Shown here: in pieces, positions 16,220 through 25,766 of the stretch
Layout: each line of letters begins with the position of its first letter
How positions within the stretch are numbered: position 1 is the stretch's first letter
NCBI GenBank assembly: GCA_964480915.1
Contig: CAYZRS010000032.1
Span: 1 to 62,001, forward strand
Length of the DNA stretch: 62,001 bases
Direction: 5' to 3'
From: CAWGCE01 sp964480915
Lineage (GTDB): Bacteria; Planctomycetota; Planctomycetia; Pirellulales; Pirellulaceae
Notes under the pieces: model-generated
Databases searched by the model: none
Told to the model about the DNA's origin: nothing
What the model saw: only the letters and a program-made list of their open reading frames with translations
Translations under genes and position numbers: made by a program

Positions 16220-18469
16220 ATGCAATGTCGTTTGCTTTCCATCGTGATCGTCTTCCTTGCCGTTGGCGCGTGGCAACCTTGCCCGTCGCCAGCCGCAGAT
16301 CGGCCCAACATCGTCCTCATCCTGGTCGATGATATGGGTTGGTCCAACATCGGCTGCTACGGCGGGATGGTCGAAACACCTCATCTCGACCAACTTGCCC
16401 GCCAAGGCGTCCGCTTCACACACTTCTACAATTCGGCCCGCTGCTGCCCGACTCGGGCAGCCCTGATGACTGGCCTGCATCCGCACCAGGTCGGTGTGGG
16501 ACACATGGCTTTGCCGATCCGCGAGCGTCAGGCATCCAAACCGGGTCAGCACCGAGCCTATCATGCGCTCACGAGTTCCCAGCGTGCGGACGTTCCTCGC
16601 GCCTACCAAGGGTGGATGGACGAGACCGTCACGACGTTGCCCGAAATGCTCAAGTCGGCCGGCTATGCGACTTACATGACGGGCAAGTGGCACCTCGCCA
16701 GCGAACAGCAAACGACCTGGCCGCTGCAGCGCGGCTTCGATCGTTTCTACGGCCACCTGTCCGGCGTTTCTGACTTCTTTGATCCGGCCAATCTGTATCG
16801 AGGCAACGAACCCATCGCTGCTGACGGCAAGGAATACTACCTGACCGATGCCGTATCGGAAGAGGCGATCAAGATGCTCGCGGACCATGAGCGGCAGGAT
16901 GACGATCAGCCCTTCTTCCTCTACCTGGCTTACAATGCGCCCCACTATCCAATCCAGTGCATGCCGGCCGAGTACGAGAAGTACCGTGGCCGTTACCGTG
17001 AGGGTTGGGACCTGTTGCGCGAACAGCGACTCGCGCGTCAAAAGGAAATGGGGCTCGTTCCCGACAACACGACACTCGCGCCGCGCCCGCAGGAGATTCC
17101 CGCCTGGGATACGCTCGATCCTCAGCGTCAAACCGAAATGGATGCCATCATGGCGACGTATGCCGGCATGATCGACCGCATCGATCAGAACATTGGTCAC
17201 CTCCAGCAGCACCTTGTCGACACAGGCGAACTCGACAACACGCTCTTCTTCTTCCTCTCCGACAACGGCGCCGAAGCCGAATCGGGCCCCTTCGGCCAAT
17301 TTGAATTTGCAAAACTTGGCCGCTATGGGACGGGCGGTTTCAAGTATGGGAAAGGCTGGGCCACCGTTTCCAATACGCCGTTTCGCGAATACAAGCGTCG
17401 AACCTACCAGGGTGGAATTCAAACGCCGTTGATTGTGCATTGGCCGGCCGGCATCAAGAATCAAGCCACCAATCAGATCCTAAAGCAGCCGGGCTACGTC
17501 ACCGACATTGTCGAAACCTGCTTGGATGTCGCTCGCTATAAAGCCCCGGACCAAACCCCGCACGCCGCCCAAGAAACACAGGGCCGCGAGGGTGTCAGTC
17601 TCTTAAAAACGCTGCAGGGAGAGACTGGTCCGATCCACGACTCGCCCATTTGTATCGAGCACGAAGGACACCGTACCGTGCGACAGGGCCGTTGGAAGCT
17701 GGTCGCCTATTTCAACAAACCGTGGCAACTGTTTGACATCGAGCAGGACATGAGTGAGCAACGCGACATCGCTACGGAACATCCCGAAGTGGTCGCCGAA
17801 CTGGCAGCAGCCTATGCCGCATGGGCGGAGCGATCCGGCGTCATCCCCTGGCAGCAGGCGAAGGCTTACAACGTCTATAATCGCCCGAAACTCAAACTCA
17901 AGTTTCAGGACAATTTCGAGCAGGGGACAGATCGCTGGGAGATCCTGGATCCCAACACCTGGAAACTGACGAAGCGGAATGATAATCACTCGCTCGCAAT
18001 CGTAGCGCGCGACAGCGACTACCAACCGCCAGTCCGCAGCCCGCAACATGTCGCCCTCATCACAGACCTGGAAGTGGGCGACTTCGAGCTCGTTTTCCGA
18101 GTACGCAGCACCAAAGATACCGGAGATCATCGCGATTGCTGCGTCTTCTTTGGCTACCAAGACGATCGTCATTTCTATTACGCCCATCTTGGTGCAAAGC
18201 CCGATCCGGCCAGTGGCCAGATCCTGATCGTCAACGACGCACCTCGAATGCCGCTGACGAAGAACCGACGGGCGACTCCTTGGGACGATCAATGGCACAA
18301 AGTCAAAGTCGTTCGCCGCTTGCATGACGGGACGATCAAAGTCTTTTTCGACGACATGAAAAAGCCGCACATGTCAGTGAAAGACCTGACTTTCGGACCT
18401 GGCCGCATCGGCATCGGTTCCTTCGATGATTTGAATGAATTTGACGACATCCAGTTGCGAACCAATTGA
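16220..18469 (+). CDS. Secreted sulfatase with C-terminal lectin-like domain
   Basis: A 749-residue type I sulfatase that should hydrolyse sulfate esters on polysaccharides in the periplasm or outside. A signal peptide (MQCRLLSIVIVFLAVGAW, cleavage near PSPAA) is followed by the first metal-binding motif (NIVLILVDDMGWSNIGCYGG). The formylglycine site is CCPTR (75-79), a canonical CxPxR with Cys75 to be modified. The conserved YMTGKWHL and the later DNGAE metal-binding motif are present. The sulfatase fold ends near residue 545. An extra C-terminal domain of about 190 residues (LKLKFQDNFEQGTDRWEI to the end) looks like a concanavalin-type or DUF1080-like beta-sandwich, probably for glycan binding. 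The start codon directly follows a hairpin/T run. Confidence 0.93.
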   Translation: MQCRLLSIVIVFLAVGAWQPCPSPAADRPNIVLILVDDMGWSNIGCYGGMVETPHLDQLARQGVRFTHFYNSARCCPTRAALMTGLHPHQVGVGHMALPIRERQASKPGQHRAYHALTSSQRADVPRAYQGWMDETVTTLPEMLKSAGYATYMTGKWHLASEQQTTWPLQRGFDRFYGHLSGVSDFFDPANLYRGNEPIAADGKEYYLTDAVSEEAIKMLADHERQDDDQPFFLYLAYNAPHYPIQCMPAEYEKYRGRYREGWDLLREQRLARQKEMGLVPDNTTLAPRPQEIPAWDTLDPQRQTEMDAIMATYAGMIDRIDQNIGHLQQHLVDTGELDNTLFFFLSDNGAEAESGPFGQFEFAKLGRYGTGGFKYGKGWATVSNTPFREYKRRTYQGGIQTPLIVHWPAGIKNQATNQILKQPGYVTDIVETCLDVARYKAPDQTPHAAQETQGREGVSLLKTLQGETGPIHDSPICIEHEGHRTVRQGRWKLVAYFNKPWQLFDIEQDMSEQRDIATEHPEVVAELAAAYAAWAERSGVIPWQQAKAYNVYNRPKLKLKFQDNFEQGTDRWEILDPNTWKLTKRNDNHSLAIVARDSDYQPPVRSPQHVALITDLEVGDFELVFRVRSTKDTGDHRDCCVFFGYQDDRHFYYAHLGAKPDPASGQILIVNDAPRMPLTKNRRATPWDDQWHKVKVVRRLHDGTIKVFFDDMKKPHMSVKDLTFGPGRIGIGSFDDLNEFDDIQLRTN

Positions 18470-18594
18470 GTCAAACCGACCACCGGACCGACATTCAACT
18501 TGAGGGACGGGGGCGATTCGGCTATTCTGCTTGGTTCACTGGAGGGCTCTTTCAGCCATCTTTCGCTCACACCTGCGATCCACACATTCTCCCT

Positions 18595-20364
18595 ATGGCC
18601 GTGCTCTTTCAGATCAGGAATGCTTACAAAAGCTACGGCGACCAGATCCTGCTGGACAACGCCGAAGCGACCATTACCGACGATGCGAAAATTGGCTTTG
18701 TCGGCAGAAATGGTGCCGGCAAATCGACGCTGTTGAGAATCCTCTTGGGCGAGGAAGAACTGGACGCAGGCGAAATCATACGCCATCCACAACTACGGGT
18801 CGGCTACCTGCGGCAGCATGATCCGTTCGAGGAAGGCGAGTCGGCACTTGAATTCCTGATGCGGGACAGCGAACAGCCCGACTGGAAATGTGGGGAAGTT
18901 GCCGGTCGTTTTGAAATCAAAGGGGACTACCTTTATGGCCCCGTGAGATCACTTTCTGGAGGCTGGCAGACGCGTGTAAAATTGGCGGCGCTGCTGCTCC
19001 ATGACCCGAACCTGTTGCTGCTGGACGAACCGACGAACTTTCTTGATTTGCGCACGCAGATCCTCTTGGAACATTTCTTGCGCACTTTTCGTGAAGCGTG
19101 CCTTGTCGTCTCCCATGATCGCACCTTCCTGAAATCGACGTGCGACAAGACGCTCGATCTGACGCGTGGAAAATTGACGCTTTACCCCGGCAAGATCGCC
19201 GAGTTCCTGGAATACCAACACGAACGGCAGCAACAAGCGATTCGCGAGAACATGGCCACGATGGCCAAGCAAAAGCAACTCGAGAAATTCATCGCCAAAA
19301 ATCGCGCCGGCGCGAACACGGCCAGCCAAGCTCGTTCCAAGCAGAAGCAGCTCGATCGCCTCAAGCTCAATGAAATTGGCACCGCCGAACAGACAGCCCA
19401 CATTCGCGCCCCGATCGTCGAACCGAAGAAGGGGCCTGCAGTTCGGTGTGTCGATTTAGCGATTGGTTATCCGGACCATCGCGTCGCGGAGGGGATCGTT
19501 GTCGAGATCGAGCACCAGCAACGAGCGGCGATCGTTGGCGACAACGGCCAGGGAAAAACAACTCTCTTGCGCACCCTGGTCGGCTCTCTCGACCCACTCG
19601 CTGGGGAAGTGCGGTGGGGCCACAACTGTGAAATCGGCACGTATGCCCAACACGTCTATACGACCCTGCCACCGAATGACACGGTGCTTGATTACCTCGA
19701 ATACATGGCGATGCGGGGCACGACCGATCAGCAGATCTTGGCCGTGGCCGGTTCGCTGCTGTTTCGCGACGAACACGTCCGCAAGAAGATCAAGGTACTC
19801 TCCGGAGGTGAACGCGCCCGTCTGTGCATGGCTGGCTTACTGCTGGGTGACTACAACATCCTGGTGCTTGACGAACCGGGAAACCACCTCGATGTCGAGA
19901 CGGTCGAGGCGTTGGCCACGGCGCTGGAGGCGTACCGAGGGACGGTCATCTTCACGAGCCACGATCGCCACTTCATGAAACGCATTGCCACCTCGATCGT
20001 CGAAGTGCGCGATGGGAGCGTCAAGAATTACTTGGGCGGCTACGATGCGTATCTCTACGCCATCAACAAAGAGATCGACGAAGGCGAACGAGCCACCGCA
20101 AACGGCCGCTCGGCAAGCGGACCCCCGCCAGGAAAGATGAGCGGCCACGAGACGCCCCTCTCGCAGAACGAGCTGCGAAGCCAACGCAAAAAGCTGAAGG
20201 CGATCGAGCGCAAGATTGCGAAGCTCGATGAGCAAAAGAAAGAGCTGAATCAAACGCTTTTGTCGACGACGGACGCCGCCGAGGCGCTGAAGTTGCACAA
20301 CGAAGTCTCTGAAATATCAAAGCAGCTTGAGGCGGCAGAGGAAGAGTGGCTCGAGCTGAGCTAG
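18595..20364 (+). CDS. ABC-F family ATPase
   Basis: A 589-residue soluble protein with two ABC cassettes and no membrane part; ABC-F proteins act on the ribosome in translation or antibiotic protection. Cassette 1 has Walker A GRNGAGKST (37-45), signature LSGGWQTRVKLA and Walker B LLLLDEPTNFLD. A charged linker follows (KQKQLEKFIAKNRAGAN). Cassette 2 has GDNGQGKTT, LSGGERARLCMA and ILVLDEPGNHLD, where Gly replaces the usual Thr of DEPTN. The C-terminus is a coiled coil (KLKAIERKIAKLDEQKKELN), as in Uup-like members. An upstream in-frame extension to 18466 overlaps the sulfatase stop and lacks conservation features, so I start at 18595. Confidence 0.9.
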   Translation: MAVLFQIRNAYKSYGDQILLDNAEATITDDAKIGFVGRNGAGKSTLLRILLGEEELDAGEIIRHPQLRVGYLRQHDPFEEGESALEFLMRDSEQPDWKCGEVAGRFEIKGDYLYGPVRSLSGGWQTRVKLAALLLHDPNLLLLDEPTNFLDLRTQILLEHFLRTFREACLVVSHDRTFLKSTCDKTLDLTRGKLTLYPGKIAEFLEYQHERQQQAIRENMATMAKQKQLEKFIAKNRAGANTASQARSKQKQLDRLKLNEIGTAEQTAHIRAPIVEPKKGPAVRCVDLAIGYPDHRVAEGIVVEIEHQQRAAIVGDNGQGKTTLLRTLVGSLDPLAGEVRWGHNCEIGTYAQHVYTTLPPNDTVLDYLEYMAMRGTTDQQILAVAGSLLFRDEHVRKKIKVLSGGERARLCMAGLLLGDYNILVLDEPGNHLDVETVEALATALEAYRGTVIFTSHDRHFMKRIATSIVEVRDGSVKNYLGGYDAYLYAINKEIDEGERATANGRSASGPPPGKMSGHETPLSQNELRSQRKKLKAIERKIAKLDEQKKELNQTLLSTTDAAEALKLHNEVSEISKQLEAAEEEWLELS

Positions 20365-20395
20365 TCGTTGGTTCCCTGCCGTGAAAGGTCTGGTC

Positions 20396-20992
20396 ATGAG
20401 CCTACAACAATTGCCGTTGAGGATTCGCGACAAGTATCGCTTTACCGAACGACACCACGCCAGCGCGATCCTCTCGACCGATTTCCCGCAAGAATGGCAA
20501 GACTTGATCGACGCGCTGGATCGCTTCGTGCTGCGACGTGACGACATCTTAAAACCGGGAGGCGGCCGGTCGCCCATTTCGGCCAATTTCGACAACCTCC
20601 TGCTTTCCAAGGGCTGGGAAGAACGATCTTTTGAGGCTCATTTGGTCGTCGACAATCAACCCCGGACGACCGTGACGCACAAGGTTGACAATTTCAAGAA
20701 CCGCATCGGCGTGGAAGTCGAATGGAACAACAAGAGTCCATTTTTTGATCGAGACCTTAACAACTTTCGCTTACTTCACGAGACAGGGCTGCTGTCCGTC
20801 GGTGTTATTTTTACCCGCCAAACCGAACTGCAGACACTCTTCGATCAGCTAGGTAAAGGTGCCGCCTACGGAGCCTCGACGACCCATTGGGAGAAGCTGC
20901 TTCCCAAGGTAGATGCTGGCGGCGCCGGCGGCTGCCCGCTGCTATTGATCGGCCTTGGGCTGAACACGTACGAAGAGAACCTTCCCCAGTAA
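20396..20992 (+). CDS. BglII/BstYI-family type II restriction endonuclease
   Basis: A 198-residue PD-(D/E)xK nuclease of the BglII family. The diagnostic block VDNFKNRIGVEVEW followed by NNKSPFFDRDLNNFR (97-125) matches the catalytic core: Asp98, then Glu107 and Glu109 spaced D-x8-E-x-E, where BglII itself has D-x8-E-x-Q. A helical N-terminus (MSLQQLPLRIRDKYRFTERH) is also as in the family. No DNA methyltransferase is present in this window, so the enzyme is solitary here and may be a domesticated or housekeeping nuclease. It starts 31 bases after the ABC-F gene on the same strand; a GTG at 20381 is an alternative start. Confidence 0.83.
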   Translation: MSLQQLPLRIRDKYRFTERHHASAILSTDFPQEWQDLIDALDRFVLRRDDILKPGGGRSPISANFDNLLLSKGWEERSFEAHLVVDNQPRTTVTHKVDNFKNRIGVEVEWNNKSPFFDRDLNNFRLLHETGLLSVGVIFTRQTELQTLFDQLGKGAAYGASTTHWEKLLPKVDAGGAGGCPLLLIGLGLNTYEENLPQ

Positions 20993-21013
20993 CCGGCCGC
21001 GTAGATAACCAGA

Positions 21014-23929
21014 TCAGGCCGTCCGTTCCTGCATCATCACGTTCTTTATCACGGAATCCAGCTGCTTCATTCGGAACGGTTTGGCAATCGTGGCATCGGC
21101 TCGCATCGTGCTGCGATCGACTTCCGATTCGTCCTCCTGACCGGCGAAGTAGCCACTGCACAGAACGACAGGCATTGCCGGCCAGCGATCTTTGATTCGC
21201 CGAAGCGTCTCTCGACCTGACAGACCGGGCATCGTGATGTCGAGCAGGACTGCATCGACTGCTGTCACATCGCGAGCCAGAAGATCAATCGCCTCCTGAC
21301 CACTCTCTGCTGCCAGTGTGCCAAACCCCAAATGCTCGAGCAGTGCGATCGCCACACCCCTGACCAGATCTTCATCATCGACCACAAGGACGCATCCGGA
21401 GGCTTTCGGCGGCTCAGGCATGACATCCTGTTCGACAGGAGGATTGATCGAATTGGCCAACGGTAACACGATGCGAAACTCACTCCCTCGCCCCGGCCGG
21501 TCCTTGTGTTGCAGGGTGCCGCCATGCTGCTCGATCACCCGGTATGATGCCGACAAACCGAGCCCGGTCCCCTTATCCTTTTCCTTCGTCGTAAAGAATG
21601 GCTCGAAAATTCGATCGCGCAGCTCGGAGGGAACGCCAACCCCGTCGTCCTCGACCGAGATCACGACGACGTCTCGCTTTGCCACGGAATCAAAATGAAC
21701 GCTTGTCGTGGTCCAAATGGTGCCGCCGTCCGGCATCGCATCCTTTGCATTGACGTAAAGATTCATCAACACCTGCTCAATCGCCGCGCCTTCCACTTCG
21801 ACAAATGGATTGTCGTCGCTGAGGTCAAATTCAAACTTCACCGACGCGTCGATGGCGTGACGAATCAGATCGACCAAACGTCCGACGATGCTATTGATCG
21901 AACATGGCTCCAGCACGAACACACTTTTGCTGGAAAACGTCAGCAGGCGTCGCACGATCTCGGCTCCACGAAACGCCGCACTTTCCGCATGGCTTAGTTC
22001 GGTCTCCACGTCGCCAACGGTCACATTCTTATCCAGACGTGCAATCGACAGATTTGCCGTGACTGCCGTCAAGATATTGTTAAAATCATGAGCCACACCA
22101 CCGACGAGCCGTCCAATCGCCTCCAGCTTATTCGAATGCAGCAACTCGGTTTGCAACTGGCGATTCTCGGTTTCATCTCGGAACGTCACGATCCGACCAA
22201 TCGGCTGTTGACCTCCGGCAGCTACAATCGGAGCCGAGTGCATCACAACACACGTCGTCCCATCGCCGTTCATTTCCAGTTCGGTCGTCAACGACGCCGA
22301 ATCGACGGTCAGCAAATCGTGCCATTGCCGACGAAACTCCTCCGGCCGCAGCAAGCGCCTCGCCATCACTTCTGGCAAACTCTCGACCGAGTCCCCGGTT
22401 TGCAAATGGGCCTCAGAAATCCGCAAGAATTCTCGGTTCACAGCCAGCACTTTGAACTGCCGATCCATCGCCAAAATCCCGTCTTCGACGGCATCGTAGG
22501 ATGATCTTAGTTGAGCATAACGATCGCGTGCATCTTGGGTTGTTTGTGCCACCTGCAGCCGCAGTGTTTTGATCCACAGCAAGCCGATCCCGACCGCCGC
22601 ACCCAACAATGCCAGGCCAATCGCGATCAATCGAGTCGGCGAGACCCGGCTCCTGATCAACTCCAAATCATCAGCCCGCGCGACGACGATTTCGACATTT
22701 GGATCGTATCCATCCCGGGCGACATAAGAAGCTACGCCCGTCACGCTAACTCGCTTCGCGATTTCCGGATCGACCGAAGCCAAAGACTCGCGCGCATCAA
22801 GCTGGATCCTCGCATCGATATAGTGAGAACCATCGCGAAGTGTCAGGTAGGTTTCGTCCCCCATCTCCCGGATGCGAACAGGCTTCCCCTCGACTGCAAT
22901 TCGCTGGTCGACCACGGACTGACTTAATGCCTGCGGAATGGTGACAACGGCAGGCTGAGAAAGGGAAGAGAGGTTCAACTGCTGCATCAGATTCACGTCG
23001 TATTCGGCATCCCCATCCGCGTTGATGACCTTCTCGCCCTTGAGTCGCAAAACCATTCCTGGACGCAAATCCCAATACGACTGCACATGAAAACGAATCG
23101 CGTGGCCACCATCAAATACGACAATCTGCGGATTTTCTTGGCCATGATCGACCAGACTTACTTGTCCGTGCGTTTGAAACTTTCCTGTCGGCCAATCTTC
23201 ACTCGCTAGATTCGACATATTGCAGACTCTGATCGAGTCGGCCGGACTCGGTTTGCCCAGCAACTCAACCGACTCCGGCGACTCGCAAAACAACTTCACC
23301 GCCAAAAACCGACCTTTGCTTTCCCCCGGCTTCACATAGGCCGGGTCGCTCAACTGGGCCCCCATACAGCCACGGCAGCGGACCTGTCTCCCCACGATAT
23401 TTTGGACAGAAGGGAATCCATTGATGGCATGCTTTACCTTGACGAACAGCGGCTTGTCGCCGGACTGACAGTAGAGCAGCGTATCCTCGGAATTCACGAC
23501 CGCCTGCCGAACGTCACAAGTCACTTCCGCATAGCGGCAGTCATGGTCACCAATCCGTATTTCCGACAGATCGATCGGCAGGGGCTCGATCGTCTTGCGC
23601 CTCCCCAGTGTCTCGACATTCGCTGCGGACACAAACGGCAACAGATCGCCCCGCGTCAACGCACCTTCGATGCGGACCGCCTCGCCCTTATGGATATCGA
23701 GAGCGACGACTCCGTGGACAAAGATGGCGTTGTCGCCATCCTGAGCAAAGAAGAAATTCCAAAGTGAATCGGTATATGTAACGGTCGCCTCAAAGTCGAC
23801 CAGCTGCCCAGCAACTTGGCTATCGGTAACCCGCCTTATTTCGGCCAGTGTCCTCAGCGGCTGCTGAGCCGCGAGGGCTCCTTGCATTGCCGCAAAGACG
23901 ATCAGGACGCGAAATGTCAGTTGCCTCAA
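21014..23929 (-). CDS. Hybrid sensor histidine kinase with periplasmic OB-fold-like region
   Basis: A 971-residue membrane signalling protein. A signal peptide (about 1-21) is followed by a periplasmic segment of about 410 residues built from repeats that resemble OB-fold modules (VDFEATVTYTDSLWNFFFAQDG, then similar strands at about 250-310 and 335-410). One membrane helix lies at 432-453, then a PAS domain (475-590), a HisKA with phospho-acceptor His614 in GGVAHDFNNIL, a HATPase with NLYVNAKDAM and DDGVGVP and GTGLGLS, and a receiver with Asp897 (LLDITMPGLSG) and the KPF lysine motif. All phospho-relay residues are intact. No cognate output regulator is adjacent, and the signal is unknown. 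Divergent from the next sulfatase. Confidence 0.92.
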   Translation of the reverse strand: MRQLTFRVLIVFAAMQGALAAQQPLRTLAEIRRVTDSQVAGQLVDFEATVTYTDSLWNFFFAQDGDNAIFVHGVVALDIHKGEAVRIEGALTRGDLLPFVSAANVETLGRRKTIEPLPIDLSEIRIGDHDCRYAEVTCDVRQAVVNSEDTLLYCQSGDKPLFVKVKHAINGFPSVQNIVGRQVRCRGCMGAQLSDPAYVKPGESKGRFLAVKLFCESPESVELLGKPSPADSIRVCNMSNLASEDWPTGKFQTHGQVSLVDHGQENPQIVVFDGGHAIRFHVQSYWDLRPGMVLRLKGEKVINADGDAEYDVNLMQQLNLSSLSQPAVVTIPQALSQSVVDQRIAVEGKPVRIREMGDETYLTLRDGSHYIDARIQLDARESLASVDPEIAKRVSVTGVASYVARDGYDPNVEIVVARADDLELIRSRVSPTRLIAIGLALLGAAVGIGLLWIKTLRLQVAQTTQDARDRYAQLRSSYDAVEDGILAMDRQFKVLAVNREFLRISEAHLQTGDSVESLPEVMARRLLRPEEFRRQWHDLLTVDSASLTTELEMNGDGTTCVVMHSAPIVAAGGQQPIGRIVTFRDETENRQLQTELLHSNKLEAIGRLVGGVAHDFNNILTAVTANLSIARLDKNVTVGDVETELSHAESAAFRGAEIVRRLLTFSSKSVFVLEPCSINSIVGRLVDLIRHAIDASVKFEFDLSDDNPFVEVEGAAIEQVLMNLYVNAKDAMPDGGTIWTTTSVHFDSVAKRDVVVISVEDDGVGVPSELRDRIFEPFFTTKEKDKGTGLGLSASYRVIEQHGGTLQHKDRPGRGSEFRIVLPLANSINPPVEQDVMPEPPKASGCVLVVDDEDLVRGVAIALLEHLGFGTLAAESGQEAIDLLARDVTAVDAVLLDITMPGLSGRETLRRIKDRWPAMPVVLCSGYFAGQEDESEVDRSTMRADATIAKPFRMKQLDSVIKNVMMQERTA

Positions 23930-24227
23930 ACCAGCTCCTCCACAATTCGATCATAGAAGTGCCAATTCTATGAAGGCTCACCAACACCATGAAGTGTGAA
24001 TCTTACCCAATCGCCTCAATAATTGTGACGCAAGCGTACGGATCGTCAGAAATTCATATACTAGAGTCCGGCCCCCGCTCCCCACCAAGCGATCACGGGG
24101 GACGACCGTGATCGATGGCCGACGTTTCCGACACGCGACAGCCAGACTCCTGCCCCTTTCGTTCGTCCCACCAAGTCTCCCCAAGCCGTCCCCCCCTGGA
24201 ATAACCACAAACCCCACCCGATCGGTC

Positions 24228-25766
24228 ATGACGAACCTCACATATACCGCCGCCACGCCGTCCCATTTCGGTACGTATTTGGGATGCATCATTGCCGCTC
24301 TCATCTTCTCGTTGTGTGACCCTGCGTCCGCGCGCGAGAGGCCGAACATTCTGCTGATCGTGGTAGATGATCAGTCCCCGTTTGATCTGAAAATCTATGA
24401 TCCGGGATCTACGCTGGAAACGCCTCACATCGATCGCTTAGCGGCCGAAGGGATGGTCTTCGACGCGGCCTACCACATGGGTTCGTGGTCGGGAGCCGTT
24501 TGCACATGCTCGAGGACCATGATCATGTCGGGCCGCACCCTGTGGCACATACCAGGCAGACGGCGCCAACCCGGCAATCCTGAGCGCGACAAATCGCAGT
24601 TGATCCCTGCTCAACTGGCCGACCAGTCGCTGCCAGCGATTTTCCACCGGGCCGGATATGCGACCATGCGGACGTGTAAGCGAGGAAACAGCTACGAAGC
24701 GGCCAACCGACGATTCCACATTCGGCGTGACGCAACGAAACGGGGCGGCACCGCGGCGACCGGGAGCGAGTGGCACGGCGACCAAGTCTTGAATTTTCTC
24801 GACGAGCGGAAAGTGGCTCAAACAGAATCGCCGTTCTTTATCTTCTTCGGCTTCTCTCATCCGCACGATACTCGGGACGGCACGCCCGAATTACTGGCGA
24901 AATACGGAGCACAAAATCACACGGACGAATCAGCGCTACCTCCGGCGCATCCCAAGCAGCCCAACTTGCCCGTCAACTACCTGCCAGCTCACCCGTTCCC
25001 GCACGGCCATCCAGGCCTGCGGGACGAAGTTGCTGTGCGTGGTGTTTGGGGCAATCGGGACGAGCGAACCATCCGCAACGAGCTGGGACGTCAATTCGCC
25101 TGTAGCGAAAACATCGACATCCAGATCGGACGAGTACTCGACAAACTGGCTGCCCTGGATGAGTTAGACAACACCTACGTGATTTATACGTCCGATCATG
25201 GCATGGCGATCGGTCGACATGGCTTGCAAGGAAAACAGAACCTGTATGAGCATACCTGGCGAGTCCCCTTCATCGTCACAGGGCCTGGTATCCCAGCCGC
25301 CACGAGGAGACCTGGAAACATCTATTTGCTGGATACGTTGGCGACGCTTTGCGACTTGACCGGCATCGAACTTCCCGACACCAACGAGGGCATCAGCTTC
25401 AAGCCGGTGCTGGCAGGCGAACAGACGACGATCCGAGACGTACTCTACGGCGCCTATGCTGGCGGCACCAAGCCTGGCATCCGCTGCGTCCGCAAAGGAG
25501 ACTGGAAACTGATCGAGTACGATACACTCGACGGCCAAGTGCGCGAGTCGCAGCTCTTCCACCTGGCCGAAAATCCGCACGAATTCCTGGCCCAGCATGG
25601 CTCACCGGCCACTCGAACCGAGTCTCAGATCGATCTGGCCGAACTGCCCGAACATGCACCTAAACTGGCCGAGCTACGCACGCATCTCCGCAACGAAATG
25701 GATCGACTGGACGACCCTTACCGACTCTGGCACCAGCCGATCGAGGAAGCGGCCCGGGCCAAATAG
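24228..25766 (+). CDS. Secreted sulfatase with altered formylglycine motif
   Basis: A 512-residue sulfatase-family protein. The start at 24228 gives a signal peptide ending near DPASARE; a longer reading from 24108 has no support. The first metal motif is NILLIVVDDQSPFDLK, and the later TSDHGMAIGRHGLQGK supplies the second Asp-His pair. The activation site reads GAVCTCSRTMIMSGRT, so the core is C-T-C-S-R (92-96): the Pro or Ala normally third in CxPSR/CxASR is Cys94. Cys92 and Arg96 are kept. It may still be converted by a maturase, or be inactive or act by a different route. It is not preceded by another gene on its strand, and lies divergent to the histidine kinase. Confidence 0.9.
   Translation: MTNLTYTAATPSHFGTYLGCIIAALIFSLCDPASARERPNILLIVVDDQSPFDLKIYDPGSTLETPHIDRLAAEGMVFDAAYHMGSWSGAVCTCSRTMIMSGRTLWHIPGRRRQPGNPERDKSQLIPAQLADQSLPAIFHRAGYATMRTCKRGNSYEAANRRFHIRRDATKRGGTAATGSEWHGDQVLNFLDERKVAQTESPFFIFFGFSHPHDTRDGTPELLAKYGAQNHTDESALPPAHPKQPNLPVNYLPAHPFPHGHPGLRDEVAVRGVWGNRDERTIRNELGRQFACSENIDIQIGRVLDKLAALDELDNTYVIYTSDHGMAIGRHGLQGKQNLYEHTWRVPFIVTGPGIPAATRRPGNIYLLDTLATLCDLTGIELPDTNEGISFKPVLAGEQTTIRDVLYGAYAGGTKPGIRCVRKGDWKLIEYDTLDGQVRESQLFHLAENPHEFLAQHGSPATRTESQIDLAELPEHAPKLAELRTHLRNEMDRLDDPYRLWHQPIEEAARAK

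Noticed and set aside
16142..17464. 440-codon minus-strand open frame opposite the first sulfatase
   Set aside because: It lies entirely antisense to a well-supported sulfatase and its product has no recognisable fold; such frames are common opposite GC-rich coding DNA.
17603..18370. 255-codon minus-strand frame opposite the sulfatase C-terminus
   Set aside because: Shadow frame; the sense frame has the clear domain pattern.
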